Of a DNA stretch of 64,000 nucleotides, positions 42,722-50,182 are shown piece by piece. How positions within the stretch are numbered: the stretch's first letter is position 1; every line of letters starts with the position of its first letter. The translations under genes and the position numbers were made by a program. The notes under the pieces are model-generated. The model had not been told where the DNA came from. It worked only from the letters and a program-made list of their open reading frames with translations, and did not search any database. Location of the stretch: contig NZ_QUOU01000001.1 of assembly GCF_003390335.1 (NCBI RefSeq), forward strand, positions 3,596,001-3,660,000, read 5' to 3'. This DNA is from Thalassotalea euphylliae. Lineage in GTDB: Bacteria; Pseudomonadota; Gammaproteobacteria; Enterobacterales; Alteromonadaceae.

Positions 42722-43342
42722 TTAACCAAAAAACAGTCGCCATAACCAGCCGTGGTCTAACTCTTCCTCACAGCTTTTTAGTTGGCTGGAATAGCGGCGC
42801 GCGCGATTATCAACTTTACGCGACACTTTCACTAGCCAAGGCTTTTTCTTATAGGTTTTGCGTTTGAACCCGCCCCAACCTTCGTGGTAGTTGAGGTACT
42901 GATTGTAGGCATCCCATTTCGACACTTTGTTGATTTTCTGGGTTTTGAAAATAAACCAGCCCATAAAGTCGATAGCATCATCAAAATCATCACGATCGGC
43001 GCCTGAATTGTCCGTTTCGCGAATGTAGTCACCCCAAGTCATCGTCTTCGCTTGCGAATAACCATAAGCACTGCTTACTCTTCCCCAAGGAATAAAACCA
43101 AGTAAATAGTCACGTGGTGGTAATGCGTCGTGCCTGAATGAGCTTTCTTGATACATCATTGCCATTGGTACGTGGATCGGCACGCCCCAACGTTCACGCG
43201 CGTCTTTGGCAGCAAAATACCAATCACGGTGCTCTCGAAAGATTTCACAGATATTTTCAGGATTCTTGGGGGGCGGTGTTGCACAGCCCGCCAGTAACAG
43301 TGTGCTGAATAGGCTAATAAAAAACAGCTTAGTTTTGCGCAT
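42722..43342 (-). CDS. Lipoprotein with lysozyme-like (SLT) domain
   Basis: The 206-aa protein has a lipoprotein signal peptide with lipobox LLAGC (Cys19). The segment IHVPMAMMYQESSFRHDALPPRDYLLGFIPWGRVSSAYGYSQA contains the glutamate and following serines of the soluble-lytic-transglycosylase catalytic motif (ESSF) and the YGYSQ motif. The C-terminal half, with YNQYLNYHEGWGGFKR, fits the same fold. It should cleave peptidoglycan from the inner leaflet of the outer membrane. It is transcribed away from the sRNA array, starting about 80 bp from the first array promoter. Confidence 0.8.
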   Translation of the reverse strand: MRKTKLFFISLFSTLLLAGCATPPPKNPENICEIFREHRDWYFAAKDARERWGVPIHVPMAMMYQESSFRHDALPPRDYLLGFIPWGRVSSAYGYSQAKTMTWGDYIRETDNSGADRDDFDDAIDFMGWFIFKTQKINKVSKWDAYNQYLNYHEGWGGFKRKTYKKKPWLVKVSRKVDNRARRYSSQLKSCEEELDHGWLWRLFFG

Positions 43343-43421
43343 AAAACAACTAAATTGAAAAAGTAAGCAAGTTGGTGGAGTTATGATGCCAGAGCAATTA
43401 AAAAAAATCTTAACTTTGTTG

Positions 43422-43448
43422 GAACTTTTTGTTTTTAGACAACTCTTA
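43422..43448 (+). promoter_or_regulatory. Sigma-E-type promoter of array sRNA 1
   Basis: GAACTT (preceded by G), 16-bp spacer, TCTTA. This matches the RpoE consensus GGAACTT with TCNNA at -10. Confidence 0.72.
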
Positions 43449-43454
43449 CTAAAC

Positions 43455-43525
43455 GAGAGACTTTTGTTATATTCCCCTTTTGGATATTCATTGCGCTATA
43501 CTTTTTAAGGATAGCGCTTTTTTTT
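43455..43525 (+). ncRNA. Predicted small RNA 1 of a four-unit MicA-like array
   Basis: The predicted 71-nt RNA starts with GAGAGACUUUUG exactly six bases after the -10 element TCTTA, has UUCCCCUUUU near position 18, and ends in hairpin GCGCTAT/ATAGCGC with eight T. No ORF of useful length is inside. The layout (short 5' seed region, U-rich middle, terminator with U tail) is that of an Hfq-dependent trans-acting sRNA. Its sequence differs from units 2-4 apart from the ends and the UCCC motif. The start is inferred from promoter geometry. Confidence 0.75.
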
Positions 43526-43673
43526 GCTTAAAATATAGCGATTAATGCCTTCAATTTAGCGCTTCTTAGACTCAATTTATTCAGTTCAATTTCTTCAGCT
43601 AAATTTTTTCAGCTAAAAATAGTCGCGATTTTGTTCTCTACTATCTACTGTTTAATTTTTTTTAATTAAATTT

Positions 43674-43700
43674 GAACTTTTATCGCCGACTCGACTCATA
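43674..43700 (+). promoter_or_regulatory. Sigma-E-type promoter of array sRNA 2
   Basis: GAACTT, 16-bp spacer, TCATA. The identical spacing to the three other array promoters supports functional conservation. Confidence 0.72.
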
Positions 43701-43706
43701 TCAAGT

Positions 43707-43780
43707 GAGAGAATTACTCCCTTAGTGTTTTTATGTTTTTGAGCGCGTTTACCTGATAACAGTGTAAACGCGTTTTTTTT
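43707..43780 (+). ncRNA. Predicted small RNA 2 of the array
   Basis: The predicted 74-nt RNA begins GAGAGAAUUACUCCCUUAG, shares CCCUUAGUGUUU with sRNA 3, and ends in hairpin CGCGTTTAC/GTAAACGCG followed by eight T. The first G lies six bases after TCATA. Nine bases (GUGUUUUUA, 43725-43733) are complementary to codons 3-6 of the TonB-dependent receptor mRNA in this window. Confidence 0.78.
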
Positions 43781-43810
43781 GCACTTTATTTTGACCAGAA
43801 ACATGGCTCA

Positions 43811-43899
43811 TAGCGCTTTGCTAAGGTAACTCGACAAAGCCTTGAGCTATCGTGCCCACAGTCTTGAGCTATCGAGCCAAAACCATTAGCGCTTTGCTA
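43811..43899. repeat. Duplicated 13-mers and 12-mers in the spacer between sRNA 2 and sRNA 3
   Basis: TAGCGCTTTGCTA occurs at 43811 and 43887, and CTTGAGCTATCG at 43841 and 43863, nested in the order a-b-b-a. They are direct repeats in non-coding spacer DNA and may be debris of earlier array rearrangement. Confidence 0.7.
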
Positions 43900-43922
43900 T
43901 CGAACAAAAATAAATCTTTTTT

Positions 43923-43949
43923 GAACTTTTTCACAGATGCCTAGTCCTA
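43923..43949 (+). promoter_or_regulatory. Sigma-E-type promoter of array sRNA 3
   Basis: GAACTT, 16-bp spacer, TCCTA. Confidence 0.72.
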
Positions 43950-43955
43950 TTACTT

Positions 43956-44032
43956 GAGAGACTTATTTTCCCTTAGTGTTTCATGAGATTTGATGCGTTT
44001 AACTGGTTAGCAGCAGTAAACGCATTTTTTTT
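43956..44032 (+). ncRNA. Predicted small RNA 3 of the array
   Basis: The predicted 77-nt RNA begins GAGAGACUUAUUUUCCC and shares CCCUUAGUGUUU with sRNA 2, making these two the most similar pair. It ends in hairpin TGCGTTTA/TAAACGCA, extended by CTG/CAG across one bulge, and eight T. The first G is six bases after TCCTA. Confidence 0.78.
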
Positions 44033-44172
44033 GTCTGAATTTTGCGACATCGAAAATTTGTTCGCGCATGCGCGTGAACAATAAAACTTAATAGGAACAG
44101 GTGTTTGCCAAGGGTGTCGTTAAAGAAGTGGTGAATTTAGCAAAATAGCCGAAAATAAATCGCGTATTTATT

Positions 44173-44199
44173 GAACTATTTAGTACCATACGAGTCGAA
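44173..44199 (+). promoter_or_regulatory. Sigma-E-type promoter of array sRNA 4
   Basis: GAACTA, 16-bp spacer, TCGAA. One base off the -35 consensus; the -10 element is the closest of the four to the E. coli form. Confidence 0.7.
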
Positions 44200-44205
44200 G
44201 TGTTT

Positions 44206-44271
44206 GAGAGCAAAACCTCCCTGGACTGCTTTCATATTTTAGTAGCGCGTTGCCCTAACGCGCTTTTTTTT
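44206..44271 (+). ncRNA. Predicted small RNA 4 of the array
   Basis: The predicted 66-nt RNA begins GAGAGCAAAACCUCCCUGG and ends in hairpin AGCGCGTT/AACGCGCT with eight T (the first belongs to the stem). The first G lies six bases after TCGAA. Beyond the GAGAG start and the UCCC motif it differs from the other units, so its targets should differ. The array ends here, about 120 bp from the gshA stop codon. Confidence 0.76.
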
Positions 44272-44337
44272 GTCTGGTGTTTTATCTGATGTATTGTCTG
44301 ATGTTTAGCACAGCTATTTTGATTCTTTGAGTGATTT

Positions 44338-44360
44338 GGCTTCTCTCACCGTGAGAAGCC
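44338..44360. other. Hairpin after gshA
   Basis: An 8-bp stem GGCTTCTC/GAGAAGCC with a 7-nt loop lies 34 bp beyond the gshA stop codon. It has no T-run. It is a possible 3' end of gshA RNA, or a barrier between gshA and the oppositely transcribed sRNA array. Confidence 0.5.
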
Positions 44361-44393
44361 ATCAATAGCTAAGATATAGGATAAACAGCTAGG

Positions 44394-45971
44394 CTAGTTT
44401 TCACTAGCAAAGTAGTCGGCTAAAAAACTATCAAAATCTAGTGTGTCGCTATCTTCAATAGCTTTTTGCTCGATATGCGATTGTTTTGCCGCCTCGGTTA
44501 ACATAGCCTTGTTATAAGTTTGATAATCTTTTGCTAATTGCTGCTCACGATACTCGCCAGCTTTACCAAGTGCCAAAGCAGTGTATTTTGCTTCGTGATT
44601 AACGACTAAATCAACTAACTTGGCCGATGGCGTTAGGTCAGCGTCTTTTACCTTAGCAAACTCAGCACTGGTCACTTGTTGATAGTGCTCACTGCCATAT
44701 GCTTTATCGAGTAGCTTCGCTACTTGCATAAACTCTTCAAACAATTCGCTCCCCCACTGAGGGATCGTTTTGCATTGGTTATCGTCGTTAAGTGTTAATT
44801 CTGGCTCGCGACCGCGCAGCACGACTCGATCCATATTGTGTTCATAGCGTTTTTGTAGCTCAGCCGTCATTTCAGGGCTTGGCGCCAATGCACAGTAAGT
44901 TAAAAACACATCAAGGAAGTACATTTGCTCAAGGCTAATACCCGTGGCAGAGAATGGATTTACATCAAGTGCACGTACTTCAATATATTCAACGCCACGG
45001 CGCTTTAATGCTTCCGATGGCTTCTCACCCGACTTGGCAACCCGCTTGGGGCGAATCGGCGCGTATAGCTCATTTTCAATTTGCAACACATTGCTATTGA
45101 GCTGGCGGTATTGCCCATCAACTTTGACACCAATTTTATCGAAATCGTCTGACGCTAATGAAATCGCTTCTTTTACGCCACTAACATAGCTGTCTAAGTT
45201 GTTATAACAGATGTTTAACGCTGACTGCGCACTGTTGGTATAACCGAGATCACTCATGCGCAGTGAAGTTGCATGCTCTAAGTATAAATAGCCTGTTTTT
45301 GAGCGTTTAAATGGCAATTGGTGCGGCTTGTTTTGCAGGAAAGAGCTACATAACACAGGAGAGCTACCAAACAAATAAGGAATAAGCCAACACAAGCGTT
45401 TGTAATTGCGGATCAACGCGAAGTAGCGCTCAGAGATAAAGGTTTGTAAATCTCTGTCGTCACCGTCTATTTGTTGGATAGCACGCCAAAAATCTTCCGA
45501 AAACGAGAAGTTAAAATGAATGCCAGCGATTACCTGCATCATACTGCCATAGCGGTTCTTTAAGCCTTGGCGGTATACCGTTTTCATTTTACCTATATTA
45601 GAGCTGCCGTATTGTGCGAGCGGTATTTGGTCATCATCATCGACAAAGCAAGGCATACTCAAGGGCCATAGCAATTCACCGTCGATATTTTCGTAGGCGT
45701 ACTTTTGCACATCTTCGAGCTGCGCAATCGTTTGCTCGGCAGAACCACTCACTGGGGTAATAAACTCTAGTAAGGTTTCAGAGTAGTCAGTGGTGATGTA
45801 AGGATGTGTTAGTGCCGAGCCTAAGCTCTCTCGATGCGGGTGTTCAGACAGCCTACCTTCACTAACAACCCTCAACGCTTCGCGCTCAACGCCACGCTTA
45901 ATTCCGGCGACCGCTGATAGGTGTTCATCAGCACTCAGGGCTTGTAAATATTGATTTAGAGATGAGGACAA
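44394..45971 (-). CDS. gshA: Glutamate-cysteine ligase
   Basis: The 525-aa enzyme catalyses the first step of glutathione synthesis, ATP-dependent gamma-glutamylcysteine formation. Family 1 (gammaproteobacterial) patterns include GIKRGVEREALRV, HPYITTDYSETLLEFITPV, HFNFSFSEDFW and YIEVRALDVNPFSATGIS. The start is TTG at 45971 with GGAG seven bases upstream; E. coli gshA also uses TTG. It is cytoplasmic and monocistronic. Its 3' end faces the sRNA array, the same relative arrangement as gshA and micA in enterobacteria. Confidence 0.95.
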   Translation of the reverse strand: MSSSLNQYLQALSADEHLSAVAGIKRGVEREALRVVSEGRLSEHPHRESLGSALTHPYITTDYSETLLEFITPVSGSAEQTIAQLEDVQKYAYENIDGELLWPLSMPCFVDDDDQIPLAQYGSSNIGKMKTVYRQGLKNRYGSMMQVIAGIHFNFSFSEDFWRAIQQIDGDDRDLQTFISERYFALIRNYKRLCWLIPYLFGSSPVLCSSFLQNKPHQLPFKRSKTGYLYLEHATSLRMSDLGYTNSAQSALNICYNNLDSYVSGVKEAISLASDDFDKIGVKVDGQYRQLNSNVLQIENELYAPIRPKRVAKSGEKPSEALKRRGVEYIEVRALDVNPFSATGISLEQMYFLDVFLTYCALAPSPEMTAELQKRYEHNMDRVVLRGREPELTLNDDNQCKTIPQWGSELFEEFMQVAKLLDKAYGSEHYQQVTSAEFAKVKDADLTPSAKLVDLVVNHEAKYTALALGKAGEYREQQLAKDYQTYNKAMLTEAAKQSHIEQKAIEDSDTLDFDSFLADYFASEN

Positions 45972-46161
45972 AATGGCTCCGCCGCATAGCGTATAATTCG
46001 AATTGATTAGAATGTAAGGGTAATTGATGATAATTCAATATGCTAGCGAACAAACTTTACCAAAAGTTACAAAATAAAAAGGTGCGCCCAGTGCCAATGG
46101 GTGCGAAAATAGCGCCTATTATTAATATTTCGTATAAACAGCCCAATTTAAAGAACATTTT

Positions 46162-47520
46162 ATGCACGATTCAGCTCTTAGCTTACTCCCTCCTTTTGTC
46201 GCTATTTTAATTGCCGTTTGGCGACGTAATGCCTTGATGGCACTCCTTGTCGGTGTGCTGCTTAGTCATTTAATGGTCGCGAATTGGCAACCAGTGTCAG
46301 GAGCGAGCGGTGCATTTTCAGGCTTTATCGAGGTGTTTTCCTCAACGGGTAATGTTTATATTATTTGTTTCAGTTTATTAATTGGCGCTATGGTAAAACT
46401 GCTCAGTGAAGCCGGCGCTGTTAATGGCTTTATCGAGCATTTAGCGAAATTAAAGCTGGTCAAAACGAAACGCCAAGCCAGTATGTTACCAACCCTGATC
46501 GGTTCGAGTATATTCACTGACACTAACCTCAGTATGTTTACCGCGGGTATGGCAAGCCAACAATTGTTTGACCGCCACAAGCTCAGCCGTGCGCGTCTCG
46601 CCTATTTACTCGATTCAACCTGTGCTCCCATCAGTATTCTTTTTCTTATCAATGGCTGGGGAGCTTATGTGCTTGGCTTGCTTGATGGTTTTAGTTTTGA
46701 CGACCCGGTTAGTGTCCTCATCGGCACCATAGGCTATAACTTTTACGCCATTATTGCCGTTGCCCTTGCTTACTACACCGCTTATTCAGGCAAAGCCTTT
46801 GGCCCACTGGCAAGTGCGAGTAGCCTAGTTGATACACAAAATGACGCGAGCATCACCAAAGTCGGCCCTGCGCGTGTGATGTGGGTGCCACTCGTTGCCC
46901 TGTTAGCGATTACCTTAACTTTGTTGTTTATTACTGGTGATGGCGATATGCGTCGAGGCTCAGGCTCATTTTCTGTGTTTTGGGCAATTGTCAGTAGCTG
47001 TGCACTGGTCATCGCTATGATCAGTTACTACCGACTGCTGAGCGCCCAAACCATGGCTAAGATATTTGTTCAAGGGCTTTGGTATATGGCACCTGTGGTC
47101 ATGATTTTAGTGCTGTCATTCGCTTTTGGTGATGTGATCAAAGCATTAGGTACTGGCACTTATGTGAGTGAATTAATGCAAGTTGAAGTGCCGCTATTTT
47201 TAATTGCGCCGATCATATTTTTAGTCGCTGCGGTGATGGCATTTGCCACGGGCACTTCGTGGGGCACGTTTGCTATTTTGATCCCAATCGCTGTGCCTAT
47301 TGCGATGCAAACCGGATTGCCCGTCTCATTCCTGGTTGCGGCCGTATTAGGTGGTGGTATTTTTGGCGATCACTCCTCACCGATTTCAGACACGACCGTT
47401 GTTGCCTCTATTGCCAGCGGCTGCGATCACTATGAGCACGTAAAAACACAGCTGCCATATGCGTTATTTGGCGCTATGCTCACTATCATCATCTATATAC
47501 TGATCGGGCTAAGCTTTTAG
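46162..47520 (+). CDS. nhaC: NhaC-family Na+/H+ antiporter
   Basis: The 452-aa integral membrane protein has about 11-12 hydrophobic helices. It belongs to the NhaC/ion-transporter superfamily, shown by GSSIFTDTNLSMFTAGMASQ, LDSTCAPISILFLINGWGAY and the late GGGIFGDHSSPISDTTVVASIASGCDHYEHVKTQLPYA. It should exchange sodium for protons across the inner membrane. The substrate could instead be an organic ion, as in related MleN-type proteins. Its stop codon overlaps by one base the GTG start of the pseudouridine synthase gene, so the two are translationally coupled. Confidence 0.88.
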   Translation: MHDSALSLLPPFVAILIAVWRRNALMALLVGVLLSHLMVANWQPVSGASGAFSGFIEVFSSTGNVYIICFSLLIGAMVKLLSEAGAVNGFIEHLAKLKLVKTKRQASMLPTLIGSSIFTDTNLSMFTAGMASQQLFDRHKLSRARLAYLLDSTCAPISILFLINGWGAYVLGLLDGFSFDDPVSVLIGTIGYNFYAIIAVALAYYTAYSGKAFGPLASASSLVDTQNDASITKVGPARVMWVPLVALLAITLTLLFITGDGDMRRGSGSFSVFWAIVSSCALVIAMISYYRLLSAQTMAKIFVQGLWYMAPVVMILVLSFAFGDVIKALGTGTYVSELMQVEVPLFLIAPIIFLVAAVMAFATGTSWGTFAILIPIAVPIAMQTGLPVSFLVAAVLGGGIFGDHSSPISDTTVVASIASGCDHYEHVKTQLPYALFGAMLTIIIYILIGLSF

Positions 47521-48266
47521 TGGCTAATATTGCAGAGACTAAGTTTGTAGAGACTAAGTTTGTAAAGACTAGCGCCTTTACTCTGGTTGATAACCAGCCC
47601 GACTTTGTGCTGGTTAACAAAGCCCCCAATGTCAATTTTCACGATGAAGGCGACACTGGCTCTGGCTTGTTTTCACAGGTAAAAAGTCACCTAGGTTTAG
47701 CAGAGCTTTATCCCGTTCATCGCCTTGATAAACTCACCTCAGGGCTTGTGATTTTTGCCAAAAGCCAAGCGGCAGCGCGCTTGTTTGAGCAGCTGTTTCG
47801 CACACATCAGGTTGAAAAGTACTACATTGCCCTTAGTGATAAAAAGCCCAAGAAAAAACAAGGCTTGATCAAAGGCGATATGGCCAAAAGCCGCCGTGGA
47901 ATGTGGAAGCTCATGCGTACTATGGACAACCCGGCCATTACCCAGTTTTTAAGCCAAAGCATTGTACCCGGTTTGCGCGCCTATTTACTTAAACCACACA
48001 GTGGTAAAACGCATCAGCTAAGGGTCGCATTAAGCAGCATTGGTGCGCCAATTTTAGGCGACAGTTTATACGGCGGTGAATCGGAGAAATTCAATACTGA
48101 CAGAGGCTATCTGCACGCTTATGGCTTGCGCTTTTGCTATCAAGATAAAGTCTGTCATTACCTTCAAGCCCCGGCCGTCGGAGCGCATTTTTCCTCACCA
48201 GCATGTCAGGCATGGCTTGAAAGCATCTCGCCACCGTGGCAGCAGGCTTGGCCCGTTATCAATTAA
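47520..48266 (+). CDS. RluA-family pseudouridine synthase
   Basis: The 248-aa enzyme has the catalytic aspartate motif HRLDKLTSGLVIFAKS (near residue 69) and the RluA-family segments PHSGKTHQLRVALSSIGAPILGDSLYGG. It lacks an S4 domain. The target RNA is not evident; the subgroup is the small RluA-like family often next to transporters in marine gammaproteobacteria. The start is GTG overlapping the nhaC stop codon. The N-terminus holds a duplicated ETKFV encoded by two exact 15-bp repeats, ahead of the conserved domain. Confidence 0.86.
   Translation: MANIAETKFVETKFVKTSAFTLVDNQPDFVLVNKAPNVNFHDEGDTGSGLFSQVKSHLGLAELYPVHRLDKLTSGLVIFAKSQAAARLFEQLFRTHQVEKYYIALSDKKPKKKQGLIKGDMAKSRRGMWKLMRTMDNPAITQFLSQSIVPGLRAYLLKPHSGKTHQLRVALSSIGAPILGDSLYGGESEKFNTDRGYLHAYGLRFCYQDKVCHYLQAPAVGAHFSSPACQAWLESISPPWQQAWPVIN
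47535..47564 (+). repeat. Exact 15-bp tandem duplication at the start of the pseudouridine synthase gene
   Basis: GAGACTAAGTTTGTA occurs twice head to tail, followed by a partial third copy (AAGACTA). It is in frame and lies before the conserved domain, so copy-number change would be tolerated. Confidence 0.85.
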
Positions 48267-48363
48267 GCAGTGACAGCAGTAGCTTAGGCGATGAAGTGCG
48301 CCCTTATTGTTGTTCTTATTTTTCAAGAAAAAAGAAAATAGAGAAACAAAAACAATCACGCAT

Positions 48364-48395
48364 AAAAAATGGCAGTCAGTTGACTGCCATTTTTT
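48364..48395. terminator. Bidirectional terminator between the pseudouridine synthase and NSS genes
   Basis: Stem AATGGCAGTC/GACTGCCATT with loop AGTT, an A-run before and a T-run after, between convergent genes. Confidence 0.87.
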
Positions 48396-48418
48396 ATTGA
48401 TGAGCTGTTGCTCCCTCG

Positions 48419-49768
48419 CTACAACACGCTATGAATAAATACAGCGCCAATAGCAACGGGGCAGACAAACTTGGTATACCAAGGCCATACCTTCCAAAAC
48501 AGGCCATCTTCAACAGTCTCGTTACCTTGCTTTATTTCTGCCAACAGTGAGCTGCGCTGCCATACCCAACCGACAAATACACAACACAACATGGCAATAA
48601 TTGGTTGACCGTACTCCGTTGACAAGGTTGCAACGAAATCTAGCATAACACCTAGGTTGGAGATAATGCCGAAACTGATCAGTAAAATCACCATGCCGAT
48701 CAGTGTCGTCGCTTTCTTGCGTGCCATATTATGACGCTCTACGGCATATGAAACAGGGCCTTCAAGCATTGAAATAGAGGAAGTAAGGGCGGCTATCGAC
48801 ATTAACACGAAGAAGGCTAAACCGATAAATAAGCCCAAACTGCCCATGCCGTCGAATAGGCTAGGTAGGACAGTAAAGACTAATGTTGGCCCCGCGATTA
48901 AACTGCCATCATCAGCAAAAATTTGGACCCCTTGCGCTTGCGCAACATACATCGCCGGAATAATGAGTAAACCAGCAAGGAATGCAATAGAAACATCAAT
49001 TAAGGTCACTTGCGCGCCGATGGTCACCATATTCTCTTTTTTGGCGATGTAAGAGCCGTAAATCACCATGACCGAAGTTCCCAGTGATAACGAGAAGAAG
49101 GCTTGGCCTAATGCACTTACCAATAAGTTAGGCTCTAATACACGGCTAATATCCGGGTTGAGATAAGCGTCTAGCCCTTGCATCGCACCATCGAGTGTCA
49201 TGACATAGCCGATAAGCAAAATCAGCAAGCCGATCATCATCGGCATTAATCGCTTTGACCACTTTTCGATCCCTTGCTCAACACCACGGCGGATAATAAA
49301 CACGGTTAAAAACATAAATAACGTGGTGAAAAAGACGTTGCGCGCCACAGAATCACCGACCACCCAGCTCGCGACGGACTGTAAGCCCGCGATCTGCGCC
49401 GCAGATTCAACGGCAAAAGACATCATCCAGCCAGCGAGAATGCCGTAGAAGCTCAAAATCAGTGACGCACAAATAATACCGCCGAAGCCGACAATAAAGG
49501 CAAAGCGCTTTTGCCAGAGGTTGGTGGACATTTTTTGCAAGCTCGTCACCGCATTGGCTTGGCCATAACGGCCAATCAGTATTTCCGCCATAAAGGCCGG
49601 ATAAGCTAAACAAAATGCCAGCACTAAGTACACCAGTACAAACGCTGCACCACCATTAGTGGCGGTTTGGGTTGGAAACCCCCAGACATTACCAAGACCT
49701 ACCGCAGAGCCTGCGGCCGCCATGATAAAACCGATTCGCGAGCTAAACTCGCCTCTTGAAACAGCCAT
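48419..49768 (-). CDS. Sodium-dependent transporter of the neurotransmitter:sodium symporter (NSS/SNF) family
   Basis: The 449-aa inner-membrane protein has 11-12 helices. It starts EFSSRIGFIMAAAGSAVGLGNVWGFPTQTATNGGAAF, the TM1 signature that binds sodium and substrate in LeuT-fold NSS transporters. The likely substrate is an amino acid; which one cannot be read. It is monocistronic and convergent with the pseudouridine synthase gene. Confidence 0.9.
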   Translation of the reverse strand: MAVSRGEFSSRIGFIMAAAGSAVGLGNVWGFPTQTATNGGAAFVLVYLVLAFCLAYPAFMAEILIGRYGQANAVTSLQKMSTNLWQKRFAFIVGFGGIICASLILSFYGILAGWMMSFAVESAAQIAGLQSVASWVVGDSVARNVFFTTLFMFLTVFIIRRGVEQGIEKWSKRLMPMMIGLLILLIGYVMTLDGAMQGLDAYLNPDISRVLEPNLLVSALGQAFFSLSLGTSVMVIYGSYIAKKENMVTIGAQVTLIDVSIAFLAGLLIIPAMYVAQAQGVQIFADDGSLIAGPTLVFTVLPSLFDGMGSLGLFIGLAFFVLMSIAALTSSISMLEGPVSYAVERHNMARKKATTLIGMVILLISFGIISNLGVMLDFVATLSTEYGQPIIAMLCCVFVGWVWQRSSLLAEIKQGNETVEDGLFWKVWPWYTKFVCPVAIGAVFIHSVL

Positions 49769-50144
49769 AAACTATCTACTTTTATTATTATATTTACGTT
49801 GTTAGCCACTTAATTTACGTAAAACTAGCAAGTAAAAACAAGCGAGTATAAAAATAAAGTTAACTAACAGCCTAAACAGACTGTGCACAATTATGTGCAC
49901 AAAGATCAATCAATTTCTTTACGGGCAGAAGACTTCATATCGTTTACTGCCTTCATCAGTGCTGAGTTTGGCGTTGAATCTAGCGCTGATATTAGCGCCA
50001 GCGCTCAGGGTAAGGTTAGTGTTTAGTGTTAAAATAGTTTCGCTATATAGCGGCTAATTCTTATTAACGCTTATTGTTGAGCGGCACAACGGTCAACGCC
50101 CAAATTTCAAAACTACAGCCTAACCTAGCACCATGCCATCGACA
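49769..50144. other. Intergenic region between the NSS gene and yajQ
   Basis: About 375 bp with the NSS promoter side. It has repeated AGCGC motifs around 49981-50004 but no ORF or structured RNA that I can support. Confidence 0.45.
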
Positions 50145-50169
50145 AAAAACGAGCGCTAGGCTCGTTTTT
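50145..50169 (-). terminator. Rho-independent terminator of yajQ
   Basis: Minus strand stem AAAAACGAGC/GCTCGTTTTT with a 5-nt loop, 13 bp after the stop codon. Confidence 0.87.
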
Positions 50170-50182
50170 ATCCATTACAATA

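Noticed and set aside
43673..43706. Sigma-70 promoters for the array (TTGAAC with a -10 about 17 bp on)
   Set aside because: TTGAAC is present in units 2-4 but not unit 1 (TTGGAA), and no good TATAAT-like -10 follows at constant spacing, whereas GAACTW-N16-TCNNA holds in all four.
44058..44081. Near-palindrome around GCGCATGCGC between sRNA 3 and sRNA 4 as a LexA or other operator
   Set aside because: It does not match LexA (CTG-N10-CAG), and the outer arms are offset. It may be structural; I cannot support a call.
43422..44271. The repeated hairpins with T-runs as a stack of terminators for the SLT lipoprotein or gshA
   Set aside because: All four hairpins have T-runs on the plus strand only, while both neighbouring genes are on the minus strand. 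Each hairpin is preceded by the same promoter geometry, so they end plus-strand transcripts.
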